Below are positions 10,715-23,122 of a stretch of 64,000 nucleotides of DNA, one piece after another. Under the pieces are notes generated by a model. It was not told the DNA's origin, did not search any database, and saw only the letters and a list, made by a program, of their open reading frames with translations. The translations under genes were made by a program, and so were the position numbers. Source of the DNA: Phragmites australis (Eukaryota; Streptophyta; Magnoliopsida; Poales; Poaceae); NCBI RefSeq assembly GCF_958298935.1, contig NC_084921.1:50021001-50085000 (forward strand), written 5' to 3'. The first letter of the stretch is position 1. Each line of letters begins with the position of its first letter.

Positions 10715-11869
10715 ATTTCACACCCAAAGAAAGAACCACCGAACCTTAGCAACTAAAATCTAATGAAGAACTTTCTCCATCACAACCAAGACAACCTTAT
10801 AGCATGGAGTTACAGACATTTCAGATGCACATATGAATAGTAGGTTCAGACCTCATTACCTTCCTTTCCTGCAAAAGGCAGAAGTGATAATTAGCAAGTA
10901 ACACCAATGATTTAGTAACATCAGTCTATAATTTCTAGAGACTTTGTCAAAGCTCAGGCCCAGTGACAGAGATACCAACTTGTCCAGTAACGACATGACT
11001 CACCCAACCAATTTTGAACAAACCGACACAAGCAAAAGCAGAGTTGGCTATCATCGAGCGCGATTTCCCAGTGAGAAAATCCCTCTCAACACCTTGGAAA
11101 ATCGCCCCTCCAAATCTAGATCAAGATCAGCCTATTTAGACGCAGAATTGAAAAACTATGTCATGCAATTCTTCGGTTGGATCACAAAAACGGCACATAG
11201 GAAGATCGAATACAGAAATTCACCATACAAATCTTCAATTCGAACACGGCGAACAATTTCCTACCAAATAAATTGAGTGAGACAGAAGGGAGGGGAGGAG
11301 GAGGGAGAGGATAACCCGACCTTGATCGGAATGGCAATAACAAAGTGATGATGACCGCGGCGTGGCCGAGAACTTGACCTTTGGCTGCGCGTTCTTGCCA
11401 GATCTGCACACCACAAGCAAGTTCGTCGTGGCGGCACCCCAGATCGACTTCACCCAACAACCCCTGTCCAAACCGTCGCGTCTTCCTCCACTCCGGCTGC
11501 CGCCCGAGGCGAGACTGCGCCACTGTCTTCGTCCTAGGACCCACGTGGCCGACGCGTCGGCGTGGATGCAACGGCTGAAGACCGGGCAGAGGCGGGCGGT
11601 GGCAGCGCAGGTCGCGAGAACGGGAGAGGCGGCGCTGACTCTCGAGGCCGAGGCGTCGGACTGAATCGCAACCACGGTGGCGCTGAATCGCGACCACACG
11701 GCGCAGGTCGCGAGAACGGGAGAGAGGCGATGCGTTGCCGCAGTCCTACGGCCACGGGTAAAAGAAAAATCGGGTGATGAGGCGCGGGCCGTTTTGCCCG
11801 CGGCGTGCCCGTTGGACTGAATGTCCGTGCGTGTAATGGGAATAAAAAGTTTACCTACGATAATATTAT
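10715..11869 (-). promoter_or_regulatory. 5' leader and likely GC-rich promoter of the F-box gene
   Basis: On the - strand this is upstream of the F-box ATG. The part from 11340 to 11800 is strongly GC- and CpG-rich, as expected for a broadly expressed grass gene's first exon and promoter. A plausible splice acceptor lies at about 10872. Open frames here run on both strands and look like GC-rich shadow frames, so I call no gene. No clear TATA box is seen. Confidence 0.5.
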
Positions 11870-11874
11870 TGATT

Positions 11875-14800
11875 TATCATGTCTTAAAACATTAATTATG
11901 TAATTAAGTATGTATAATTATTATAAGATTATATTTATATATGTTTGTTTGTAATACGAGCTTTAAAACGTGTTTCAAAAATTCGTTGTAGATGGTTTAG
12001 AGACACTTAGAAAGCCTTGACTACTTTGGAGGTGAAGAAATATGAAAAAAGGAATAAAAAGGAAAAAGATTGTCCTCACGGTCTATATGGGATCATCTAC
12101 GGTCTAACCGACAGCGGGAAGCCATATGAGCTTGCCATATGGGTTTCTCGCGGTCTAACCAACCCATTCTGTAGTCTGACCGTCAGAAACGCAGAGGCTC
12201 ACTAAAGAGGATCGATCGGTCTATCTTGTGCTCTCTCTCATTTTCCCTCTCACTCCCCATTCTCCCCGATCCCTAGAGAGAGAAGGTGAGGTTCGTCCGT
12301 TGTGTTTGAAGGCCAAAGATCGTCGGTGAAGATTTGTCCGAGCTTCCTGTAGGTTTCTCCGAGCTCCTCCCCTCTTCTCCCTCGCTGGAGGAAAGTTAAG
12401 CCTATACACCACCACAGGGCTTCTCCGAAGTAGATTGATGTCACGTCCTAAAATGCTAATTACGTAATTAGGCATGCATAATTGTCAGCGTATGTGCTTT
12501 CACATGTTTGTCTATCAAAAATCGGTTAAACATGTCTCAAATACCTTAGAGACGATTTAGAGCACTTTGGAAAATCCCTACATACCTTGAAGGAAAAGAA
12601 CGAAAGAGGCTGATGAGGGGAGACGTAGAAAAATTTCAACAAAAGAACCCCTCGCGGTCTGACCAGTGTCACCCGCGGTCTGACCGTCAGGTGCACTGCC
12701 ACGTGGGCTGCCACATGGAATTTCTGCGGTCTGACCGCCTAAGCTCGTTGTCTGATTGCTAGCACACAGAGGCTCGGGTTAAGTGGATCGATCACTTCTT
12801 TTTGGTCTTTCCCTCTCACTTTTCTCTCACTCTCCCTCCCTCCACCCTGACCTAGAGAGAGAAGAGAGCTCTAATCATCACGTTCGAAGGCCGAAGATTG
12901 TAGGTGGGAACTCCCACGAGCTTCCTAGACGACTTCCCCAAGTTTTCCCCTATTTTCCCTTGCCGGAGCTCCGTTCATCGACCGCAAGCTTCACCACCAC
13001 TCTAGGAGCCGATTCGCGAATCGGAGTTTCCACGAAGCATTCCAATCCAATAGAAAGCTTTCATAAGGTGAGGTGAGCTATCTCCTACCATTTTTTGTTG
13101 TTTTCAAGCTCGATTCGACCCTCGTGTCATTTAGGTCCAAGTTCAACCTAGCCTAGATCCAATTCATGGGGTATTATGAGTTTAGCTAAGTGAACGGTGT
13201 CCAAATCACTTTAGAAATACTCCAATAGTCCTATAGAGCATTTTCGTACCCTTCGTTATCAAAGGTCTCGCCGGAATCCTCGCCAGCGACCCCGCAAAGG
13301 CGCTGCCGGTAAGGTCTGACGGTCTGACCGCTAGTTGGAGACCAGAGAATCCGAGTTAAAAACTTATACATGAATCTGATCGCCACTTGGGCCGATCTGA
13401 TCGTTGGTGGGCGATCTGACCGCCACCATGCCTACAGTCATACCGCTAGAGGCCAAAACTCTCTGCAAGCCACCGGTCTAACCCCACCCTAAGGTTGGTC
13501 TGACCGCTAGACTGTGAAGGCTAAGGTGAGGCTATGTTAGCTTATCCAGAGTTTCAAACTTTGAAACCCTAATCCTTTGCAGATGTTTTTGAGTCGTAGC
13601 GCTCTACTATTACTTGAGCATGCACATTGCATTCTTTTTGCATTGTTCGTTTATTTAAGCATTGCACCCATGTTTCTTTTAGAGAGCGTCGATCTGACAG
13701 TTCAAGGAAGCAAAGATGACACCGGTCTACCACACTTCTGTGAGTTTTGTGCGGATAGTATCAGGCAATCGACAGAGTAACAAGGCAAGTATCTAAGTAT
13801 ATTGCACCCTCTATTCTATTGAATGAAGTCTAAAATTGATAAATTATACTTATGTATGTCGCATGTGTAGTGAATCAAGTCTCGGGCTTATTCGGGTAGA
13901 ACCTATATTGAACTGCACATCCTCTACCTTGAGTTGTTGATTATCCTCATCCTTGTCGCCTCGGTAATGTTGTTGATGTCTAGCGTAAGAGTTGTTCGAC
14001 ATTCTTAGCAATGCATAGGTCCTCGGTAGAAGTCGAGTGATGGTAATACCGTTGTTCGCTAGCATAGGGCTCACTTATGGTTTACAGATACTTTTATGAT
14101 ATTGAGATGTTTGGATGAGTGGTGAGTATGAGGTGAGATGTGGGTAGTGTTAGGGATGCTTTCTGCTTAGGAGGAGTCCTCGGTGCAGTTCGGGAGAGGA
14201 ACCCGGACACCGTAAAACCGCTTTGCATTGTTTAAGCACTGACCGTTGGCCGCCGTTGGCTTTAGCACTTACCATACTCACAACATGCTAATCTAATGCT
14301 AAGCCGAGCTAAATACCTTTGTAGCTGAGATCATTTGGGCCCGAATATCGATAGTGTGAGCGGAAGGGCTTATAGGGGTATCGAGTTCGCTCCGATAGTA
14401 GTTCTAGATATTCCTGTGCCAAGCGATGCATGATCAAAATGGTTGGGGCTTATTGGGAAAGATTGTCATGAGTACCCCCTTATGTGCACTTTAGCAGGTG
14501 GCACAAGCCGAATGGTTTTTGTGTCGTGTGGGTAAATGAGTATCCCCTGCAGGGTATAAAAATAGTTCGAACTGTCGCGCTCTCGGTCATGAGCATGCCT
14601 TCTGTCCATGCACACCATCGTAGAGTCACGAGTTGTGGTTTGTGGTTGGATATGTTGGTTATGATGGAGATGGTTTGTGTTACATATATGTTCATTATGG
14701 TTCCAGTTACATTTATGTACAGTTGGTTATTGCAGTGTATATTTGTATTGTTATTGGTTATGTTTAGATGCTCACACATATGTATTCAGGTTATGGGCAT

Positions 14801-17641
14801 ATGTGTTTTACTTAACCTTGTGACCTTTTTTCTTGTTAATGGCCCAATGCATAATCCTTGGAGTCGAGCTATTTATACGTACTTTATATGGATTAAGTCT
14901 TGCGAGTACTTTCATAATCAGCTGCTCTACAGGTTTTGCAGGTGAGGAAAAGGTGGTTTTTGCTACTTTACGCCCGCCAATGCTACCGGCGGGAATGAGT
15001 AGCCAACTAGTCGGAGGTCGTGCTTTTGGGTGAAGTTTAAGGGCATATGGCTTCACCCATCTTTTGATGTCTTTAGTTTTTGTTTCCGCTATATAGTTTT
15101 TTTTTTTGGTTAAGAGTTGATCAGTTTTAGTATCTTCCTAGATCTCTTTGTTGTAAATTATTGAGCTTGTAAATGGTTTAATTACTCGCTGTTTATTAAG
15201 CTTGGTTATGATTGCTTATGTTGGAAAGACATGTGTTTCGATCTTAGGTACAAAACACGTGTCGGGACTATTGAGATGGTATTCTGATTAATGATCAAGG
15301 TTGTGATTATGAATAATGATCCTTCTGATGATTAATTAGAATACTGTTTGGATGGTTCCTCACAATTGATCTGCTAGAAAGCTTCTCTACACTAAGGTGA
15401 GTAATCTTCTACCATTTTCCTGTCGTTCCTGAGCTCTAATTGATCCTTGTGTCATTTAGACCTCAGTTCAACCCTAGCCTAGAGCTTCTCCATGGGGTGT
15501 TTTGAGTTTAGCTTAGGAATGTTGTCCAAATCACCTTAGCAGCACTCCACTAGTCTCATAGAGTATTTCAGTACCCTTTACGATCAAAGGCATCACCAAA
15601 CCTTTGTCGAAGGCCTTCAAAGGTGCTACTGGTATAGTCTCACAGTCTGACTGCCATTAGGGTCGGTCTGACAATTGGCATACCATCGGTCTGACTACCA
15701 GATACCAAAACCTTTTACACGTCGGCGGTCTGACCGCCACTTCAACACCAGTCTAACCACCAACCACTTAAGTTACATGCACTTAGGTTGCCTTATCTGG
15801 GGTTTCAAACTTCGGAACCATAATCATTTGGTGATTGTTTGCAAGTGTTTTCGAAACACGACGCTCTATTAATATGCAAACATGCATCATATGCACACTT
15901 TTTTCATCATTTGATTATTTATGCAATGCGTTTTTGATTCGTTTAGAGGGTGTTACGCCAGCGATCCAAACGAGTGAAGGCGCTACCAATCTACCAGAGT
16001 TCTATGAGTGTTACGCTGGGAGTATTAGGCAACCACTAGAGCAGCAAGACAATCATCTAAGCATATTGCACCTTTGTTGAATTGAATGGAGTCTAAATTG
16101 ATAAGTTGTCGCTTATGTATCATTGCATTGTTAGCAAGTCGATGTCGGGTTTATATGGGTAGAACCAATATTGATTTGCATTAACTCTACCTTAAGTTGT
16201 TAATTATCCATATCCCTGTAGCTTTGATAACATTGTTGATATCTAACTTAAGAGTTATTCAAAATGCTTAGCAATGCATAGGTTCCTGGTAGAAGTCGAG
16301 AGATGTTGCAACCAATGTTCGTGAGCTTAGAGCTTACTTATTGTTTACAAACACAATGACAATGATATGAGTTATATGATATGTGAGGACGAGACGAGAT
16401 GTGAGCAGTACTAGGGGTATCTTCTGCACCGGAGGAGTTCATTGGTGTAGTTCGGGAGAGGAACCTGGATGCTATAGATCACTTGTATCGTTTAAGCACC
16501 GTCCGTCGGTGCAGTTGCCTTAAGCACTTTTCGTACTTACTACATGTCGCATATGGGAATGATAAGCCGAATACTTTTGTAGTTGTGGCTTTTTGGCGTG
16601 CGAGTCAATGGTGTCGTGGGCATAATAGGCTTACAGGGGTATCCAGTTTGCTCCGGGAGTAGTTCTGGATGACCCCCGGATCTATCAGCGCAATATCAAA
16701 CGGTTAGGGTTTATTGGAAAAACTTGACACGAGTACCTCCTTATGTGGGCATGTGTGGCCATGTGAGCCGAATGGTCCTCGAGTCATGTAGGTAAAGGAG
16801 TACACCTGCAGTGTGTAAAAACAATTTAAATTGCCACGCTCTCGGTCATGAGCATGTTTTTATACATTTTTATCAGTCGTAGAGTTTCCAGAGTTTGGAG
16901 ATGGGTAATATGGAAGGGTATGTTGGAAATGGTTGTTTATGACTATTGATTACATGAGATGGTTCCAGTTACATTTATGTTCAAGTTGTTGGTTACAGGG
17001 TAGAAAGATATATATGATTAAGTATAGATGCTCACACATAGCTGTCAGGTTGCTTACACATATGAATTTAATTAACCTTGTAGTATATTCCTTACTAATG
17101 ACTCAAGTGCATAATCCTTGGAGTCAAGTTATTATATGTATCCATTATGAATTAAGTCTTGCGAGTACCTTCGTACTCATGCTGCTCTTTCCGATTATAC
17201 CAGAGCTTGTATCTGGATACTTCACACCCGCTGATGAAGGTGACATGAATGAGTAGTGCAAACTGCTCGTGTGGTGAGTTTTTTGGTAGAGCTTAAGGGC
17301 ATATGGCTTCACCTAGCTTTTGTTGGTTTATAGGTGTTGATTTTCCGCTATGTAGTTTCTACTTTGGTTATGAGGTAATATGTTCTTTATCCTCCTAGCT
17401 TCCTTTTGTTGTAAATTATTTTAAATGGTTAAATATCTAAGAACTTGTAATATAAATTAATTACTCACTCTTTCTTAAGTTGTGTTGTGATCTATATGTT
17501 GGAAAGACATGTGTTCTGATCTTAGGCATAGAACACGTGCTAAGACTACTGGGATGATATTCCGATTAATCATCATGATCATGATTAAGCTAGTGATCAT
17601 CATGATGATTAATTGGAATACTATTTGAATGGTTTCTTACA
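11875..17641 (+). mobile_element. Outer solo LTR (Gypsy-like), target duplication TGATT, carrying a nested LTR
   Basis: It begins TATCATGTCTTAAAA, an eroded form of the TGTCACGTCCTAAAA start seen in the nested copy, and ends GGTTTCTTACA. TGATT flanks it at 11870-11874 and 17642-17646. Without the nested insertion (12439-15364 plus one ATTGA copy) it is about 2836 bp. Its two parts, 11875-12438 and 15370-17641, align in order with the nested LTR. A promoter-like block (CTGCAGTGTGTAAAAAC) lies at about 16806. The Gypsy assignment rests on overall LTR form and is inference. Confidence 0.9.
12439..15364 (+). mobile_element. Inner solo LTR of the same family, target duplication ATTGA
   Basis: It starts TGTCACGTCCTAAAATGC and ends GGTTCCTCACA, and is 2926 bp long. 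ATTGA occurs on both sides (12434-12438 and 15365-15369). It lies inside the outer LTR of the same family. It holds repeated GGTCTGACCG-type motifs (for example near 12655, 12675, 12724, 13314 and 13325) and a promoter-like block with CTGCAGGGTATAAAAA at about 14547. No internal retrotransposon genes are present. Confidence 0.92.
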
Positions 17642-17646
17642 TGATT

Positions 17647-18245
17647 TCTCTAATAACTCACTCAGTACGATATGGCACCATAAATAAGCAACATAATTCT
17701 CATCAGCAAAGTTGAACATACGCAAATTGCAATCCTGAATGCTCAGGCCTATCCTTGTCCTTAATCCTTAAAACAACAGATCGGATAACGCAAGGAATTG
17801 CGTTCTGCCTAAGCTTCCCTACTGCTGTGACTGCACAACACACATTGTAGAGAATGATTGTATATTATCTTTTTTAGACGAAAACATTATTTCTTCAACA
17901 AAATATCGAAACCCATCTCCACAACTCCCTGCAATGTCCTAATCAGCCATTTTCCAAACTTAGTATCATTTCATCAGCCAACCAAACAGCCACTGCAACG
18001 GATTCAAACACGGAACACAGCTTTTAAATTCTTACGGATAAGATGAAAATGTGAGTTCAAAATTTTAGACATCTGCAAAGCATCGATTAACAAAACACCA
18101 CCCATTTAAATCCTTGTATAAACATGGTGAAAAATGATGATATAATATAGAGGTGATTGATTTACAACCCACATCATCCAAAAATATTCAGATTGCCTTG
18201 GTCCAAGAATGTATTCTGTGCTACCACCCATTCGGGTTCAAATGA
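17647..18245. other. Gene-less stretch between the LTR and the bZIP relic
   Basis: The missing 3' exons of the bZIP gene would be expected here, on the - strand, but I cannot find them. A short segment at 17690-17860 has codable stretches on the - strand that I do not recognise. Confidence 0.4.
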
Positions 18246-19110
18246 TCATGAAAAAAATTGGCACAGAATCAATATATTATTATGCCATAAAATCTCCATT
18301 AGCTCCATAGAACAAACATGCAACATTGTCAATTGTGCTAAGAGCGTAGTAGCCTCCGGCTGCAATACATGTACCTTATGGTCAAGCTCTTGAATGTACC
18401 TCATCTTGCGCTCCTTTGACCCCGCTGCAGACTGTCGATTCATCAGAATCCTAAAAAAATCCACAAGTACAATGCTCAATTTCCAAAAAAGGGATGAATG
18501 TCCCAAACATACGGAGAAATGAACACCTCTTGACTCTCTTGGGGTCCTTCAAAGATATCTCCGCAAGTCACTCGTTTGCCATGATCTTCTTCTTCTCGGC
18601 ATATGTGAACTCACTGTTTGCAAACTCCATATCAAATAGTGCCATAGCACCTCCTTCCAGGGACTTGCTCCCATCCATCGACAGATTGTGACAATGTCAG
18701 GACTTGCCCCCGTCCTTCCTCTCTACTAACGTGGACTGGCTCTCTGTCGTGCTCCCAGTGCGCATGCCGCTCGCGTGCTCGTCGTGGTGCTCTTCGGAGG
18801 AGTTGAGCGGGTCGAGCCCATCCAGGTCCATGTAGGCGTTGATGAGGTCATACAAAGCCATGTCGTCATTGTCCGATCTGTAGCCCTCTGCCTCCGTGGC
18901 TGCCTCGCACTTCAACAGTGGCGGTGGTGACAGTGGTGGACTAAGTTGCATGAAGCCAAAGGGGATGTCGATTTGCGACCGCCGGTGTCCCACCCTCCTC
19001 AGCGGTAGCCCGAATGGTGGCGGGTTAGAGCTCGACAATGGCGGGGAAGGTGGTATAGCGGGAGCCGCACCCAGATCGGTGTACGGCGGTGATGGGAGTG
19101 AGTCGAACAA
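18246..19110 (-). pseudogene. Group I bZIP transcription factor (RF2a/VIP1-like), broken
   Basis: Exon 1 (about 19105 to 18527) encodes a Pro-rich N-terminus, an acidic segment (DLINAYMDLDGLD), then LSMDGSKS and [20 protein letters not shown]. The intron is 18451-18526 (gtgttc...tttttag). Exon 2 encodes the basic region and zipper start ([20 protein letters not shown], then [18 protein letters not shown]). Family members are nuclear DNA-binding factors of the RF2a/RSG/VIP1 type. Damage seen: no ATG in frame (the open frame starts at TTG, with a stop upstream), an in-frame TGA at about 18697 where the family has Arg before HCHNLSMDG, Gly in place of the usual Arg in the basic region (SAAGSK), and no exons after the first zipper heptads. 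Retention of an intron argues against a processed copy. Confidence 0.85.
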
Positions 19111-20540
19111 GAAGAAGATGGGTTGGTATATAGTGTGGAGTTTCTATCTATTACAATGAGAGAACTCATTGTTAGTTTATAAAGGGGTGGAGGAATCCCC
19201 TCCACTTTGGTAAAAAGTCCACAACAAAGAGGAGAGGTGCCTGGGTGGGCCTCTTGTTCATGGTGAATTACCATGACATACATGCTTTATCCAAAAACCC
19301 AATGGGAACAAGGAGAATCATACATACCGTCCTTATGATGCACACATTGCCTCATTAAAAACCTCATATGAGAAAACTTTAGGTAAAAACTCACAAAAGG
19401 AAAAAGATTAAAATGCATCTTTCAATCTTCTAGATTGATTACTCTTTCACTAGGAATAAACTATTTGTCTTCTTGACTCAGTCATTTGGATTGTAATATC
19501 ACGAAAGTTCTTCACCTGACTTTTGCACTTCTCTAAGTCATCTCATACCAATACCACGTACAAGCTTTTCAAATATTGCTAGTGATAAAGACTTAGTGAA
19601 CAAATCTACTAGATTATCACAAGGCATGGAATGAGTCAGCATAATTTATTCTTTCTTCTGCAATTCATGGCTGAAGAATAGCTTTGGTGAAATATGCTTC
19701 GTGATATTTGACTTTACATATCCATTTGTATTTGTACAACACAAGCTTAATTATCTTCATAGATAATACTTGTAGAATTAACAACATTCACTCCACATGT
19801 ATTTTGTACAGCTGAGTAACACATCTTAGACAACTGCATTACTTGGTTGTTTCATATAGTGCAATCATCTTAGAATGGTTTCTCGAGGTACCTATGAGCT
19901 TTTGCTTCACCAATTTCCAAGACTAAATGTTGTTTATAATATACTATATTCGAAAAATTGTAAATATGCAAAAACAGAAGGTCTATACTTTAAATAAACC
20001 ATCAAACCAAAATCCTCATAAATTATGATGTCCCTGAGGGTTTGCATGCAAAAACCAAAAACTTTTGCAATTTCCAAAAAGTATAGGGCGTATTATGCAG
20101 AAATACAAAACCTCTGCGTAATTTCTATAATCCCTACGGTCTATCCATAAAAACAATATGAGATTTTTCTTTATTTTTCAGAATTTTTTGAAGTCCCAGT
20201 CTAATTCATTATGGGCCAGTTTTGAGCCGACCCAAATTAACCCCTTTTGTTGTTTTGGAATAAAACATCCAATCCTTTGCCAAGAGGCATGTTTCCTTAT
20301 TCAGTTGAATCAAAAGGTGGGTGGCTAGGGTTTCCAACCTTACCCATCGCGTGTGGGGGCGCTAGCCTAGTGCTACAGGCATAGGGTGACGCCGATGAGG
20401 AAAGGTGGTGGGGGACGGCACGCGTGCACGTGATGGTAGGGGCCAGTGTCGTGGCTGAATCGGGCGATGCAGTGCTCGGGCCAGGGAAATAAGCGGTGGC
20501 GTCAACAAGTGCTATATTTTATGTTGCCATCGGTTATGAT
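19105..20540 (-). mobile_element. Copia fragment: RNase H end and LTR, minus strand
   Basis: On the - strand, 19900-19500 encodes the end of Copia pol: IIYEDN, ISPKLFFSHELQKKE, then CDNLVDLFTKSLSLAIFEKL and GIGMR. Stops break it. To the left (19105-19420) lies LTR-like sequence; its ATGAGTT...GATAGAAA stretch resembles sequence at 23650-23700, which suggests two LTR remnants of one element in minus orientation. The stretch 19990-20540 has no recognisable content apart from a GC-rich patch at 20330-20500. Confidence 0.7.
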
Positions 20541-20542
20541 AT

Positions 20543-21661
20543 TGAGAAACCAAGTTGAAATATGTCTTGGTTTACTTGTAATGAGTGATTGATATTGTTA
20601 CTAATTTGGTTTCATGATCTTCTATTTTGCATGAGCTTTGATATGATTTGAGATTTTATTTGAGCATATTGATTATGGACTAATTGAAATTGGAGTTAGA
20701 GATATGTGTTTGCTTGTCTCATGGTGTGCAGGTGATGGATGCAACTTGGCGGTTGACGACGGGATGATCGGGACCAAGCGGAATGTTTGGTGCCAGACAA
20801 TAAAGGAGGCTGGGTGGAGTCAAGGGTGATCCTAGCTGAACACGTAGAGGTCAAGCAAAGCATTAAAGGCGGATGGAGATGGTGTGTCGACAAAATCAAG
20901 CGAAGGGGATGCCGGTGCAAGTGACAAGGCGGCCCAGGGATCAGGAGCGAGAGAGACTTGCTGGCGATCAGGATCGCATGACGGAGTACACGCGTCGACA
21001 TCGAAGCGCTTGTTTAAGGTGTAAGTAAGACGGTGAGTCACGCTTTGAGAAGCATGCAAGCGATTTCGTAGTTTGGCCTCAAAATCGTGGGAGGACTGGA
21101 GGAGTATGTGGCACTATCGTGAAGCTTACATCGAGGCAAACCTAAGTCGTGAAGGTGTCACGGCCATCCGATGAATGGAGAAGAAAATAGATCAAAATAT
21201 CATCGATGGTATGCAGGAGTGTACTATAAGAGAGGGGTATTTTAGGGAAAAGCTAGAAAACTTAGTGGTCAAGTTTGTTTCTTAGGTCTATAAATAGATA
21301 GGTAGGGATATGGGAGAGTTTGAACCAGCTACTTGAGCCCCCTTGTGCCACCCATTTGAGAGCCTTAGAGCGGGTTTTAGAGGAGAGAAGGATGAGTGCT
21401 TAGCCTATGTAATATATGAGAGTTTTGAGAGATAAATCTTTATAATCTGCCTAACATAGGGCTGACCTATTTGAGTAATGAAGTTTATGTTTTTTGCATA
21501 TGCTTGAATTCCCCTCCTTCTAGTTTTCCTCTATTGGTTCCCTTGCAAGTTTGCAAGTTTTTCGGTTTTCAGTTTTGATTTTCGTTTTGGTTTTTAAGCT
21601 GAAATTTCAGCATCTTGTGAGGTCATTCTTCTTGTTGCTAGATGCATAAACGCATACAAGT
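20543..21661 (+). mobile_element. Second copy of the SIRE-type Copia LTR
   Basis: It starts TGAGAAACCAAG and follows the LTR at 6410-7722 block by block (GTGATGGATGCAACTTG, CAAGCAAAGCAT, GTACACGCGTCGACATCG). It lacks the roughly 430-bp motif block present in the first copy. Its right end is unclear: it may continue past the solo LTR inserted at 21662. It has no target duplication that I can define. Confidence 0.7.
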
Positions 21662-23117
21662 TGTCGGAGGATTAACTCCTGTCGCAGGGATCCCGAGAGA
21701 CCCATTTTTAGAGATTCGGCCGGGAGGATGATCCTGAATAAGTTCGTCGGAGAAATAAATGGAAGTGAATGTAAATGCAACGGCCGGTGGTGGGGGATGA
21801 TGACCTAGTGCAAGAAGAAGTAAATGCACCAGAATTTAGACAGGTTCGGGCTGCATGGGGGTGTAATACCCTACTCCTGTATGGATGCAATAACTGTTCT
21901 GAGGAAATCCCTCAAGGATATTGCTGGTTACAAGAACACTGGCCTAACTAAGAGCTTCAGGCTCCTTGTTCTTCGGCAGGGACTATGCCTTGTGCCTTGT
22001 GCCGGTCCTTGGTTCTTGGGTGCTTGCGATCTCTTGTTCGCTTGTTCGATTGGTTGGGCTTGGGTTCGTCCTCTTCTCTTCTGTACCGCCGGCTCTTTTA
22101 AGTACCTGCCGACCGAGTCATGCCCCGAACGGGAAGGAGGGGGCACGAGTTCCAAGACGTCATGACTGGAAAAGGCGTCATCATTTCTTCTGGATGAAGT
22201 GACCGGGGGTGGAAAAAACGCCGCACGCCCGGTCACCTGTCACCATAAACGCCCTAGCAACGGGCGCCGTGGAGAGGGCCCACCGGGCAGCCACAGAACA
22301 GCCCGGCGTGCCCGCCCTGTCTTGTTCCTCTGCCACAGCAGGGCGGCAGACAGAATGCCTTGATCCTCGCGATGTTATCCCGAGACAAGCCAGATGATAC
22401 GGGACAGGACCCGTGCAATTAATGACCCCACGCCTCTCTGCCAAAACATGGCAGGAACTGACGCTGCAGCGGGAGCAGTTGGATGTGTCAGGCCACGCAC
22501 GCTCATTAAATGCGGCCTCGGACCTCTGACAGGTGGACACCTCAGTGACGGGCCCCTCGGGGGCCTTTCTGAGTCATCGGGGCACCGAGTGCTCAGGGGT
22601 ACTGTTCACATCCCCGAGCACTCTCTCCCGAGAATGCCCAACTTTGTCTTCGGGGTGCTGAGTGCTCGGGGGCACTGTTCACCTCCCCGAGCACTCTTTC
22701 CCGAGTACTCTTATATAGACCTTCGAGGAACCGAGTGCTCGGAGGCTACCACATGCAGCCCCGAGCACTCTCTCCCGAGCACTCTTTGTATGGATCCTCG
22801 GGGAACCAAGTGCTCGGGGGCCGCCGCTCGCAGCCCCGAGAACTCTCTCCCGGAACTCAACTCTTCTGATCATCGGGGGACTAGGGTGCTCGGGGGTGAC
22901 CAGACACCTCCCCGAGCACTTTCTTCCCGGTACTTAGACTCCGTGAATCATCGGAGAACTGGGATGCTCGGGAACCACTGACTGTGACCCCGAGCACCTT
23001 CTCCCGGGACTTGAGCTTTTCTCATCCCTCAGGAGGGACCTCGTGGAATGGCGCCATGTGGCGGATGGCTGGCCGGGCCTCGGGACTCAGGGACCCCCGG
23101 TTCCTGATACACCGACA
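21662..23117 (+). mobile_element. Solo LTR, second member of the hairpin-array family, target duplication CAAGT
   Basis: It starts TGTCGGAGGATT and ends GATACACCGACA. CAAGT flanks it at 21657-21661 and 23118-23122. Its length is 1456 bp. It aligns along its length with the LTR at 1363-2778 and carries the same six-unit array at 22575-23015. No internal genes are present. Confidence 0.92.
22575..23015 (+). repeat. Six tandem ~75-bp hairpin units inside the solo LTR
   Basis: The units have the same plan as at 2235-2690: an arm like GAGTGCTCGGGGG, a variable loop, and an arm like CCCCGAGCACTCTCTCCCG. Changes in one arm are sometimes matched in the other, but others are not, so selection for pairing cannot be judged by eye. 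Confidence 0.85.
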
Positions 23118-23122
23118 CAAGT

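Noticed and set aside
10247..10756. 169-codon plus-strand open frame opposite the F-box gene
   Set aside because: It is the antisense shadow of a well-supported coding exon.
11182..11777. Open frames on both strands in the GC-rich block upstream of the F-box gene
   Set aside because: All look like GC-driven frames without domains; the block is better explained as promoter and 5' exon of the F-box gene.
12439..17641. Tandem LTR pair of a single retrotransposon
   Set aside because: Target duplications show two separate insertions, one inside the other, and no internal retrotransposon sequence lies between.
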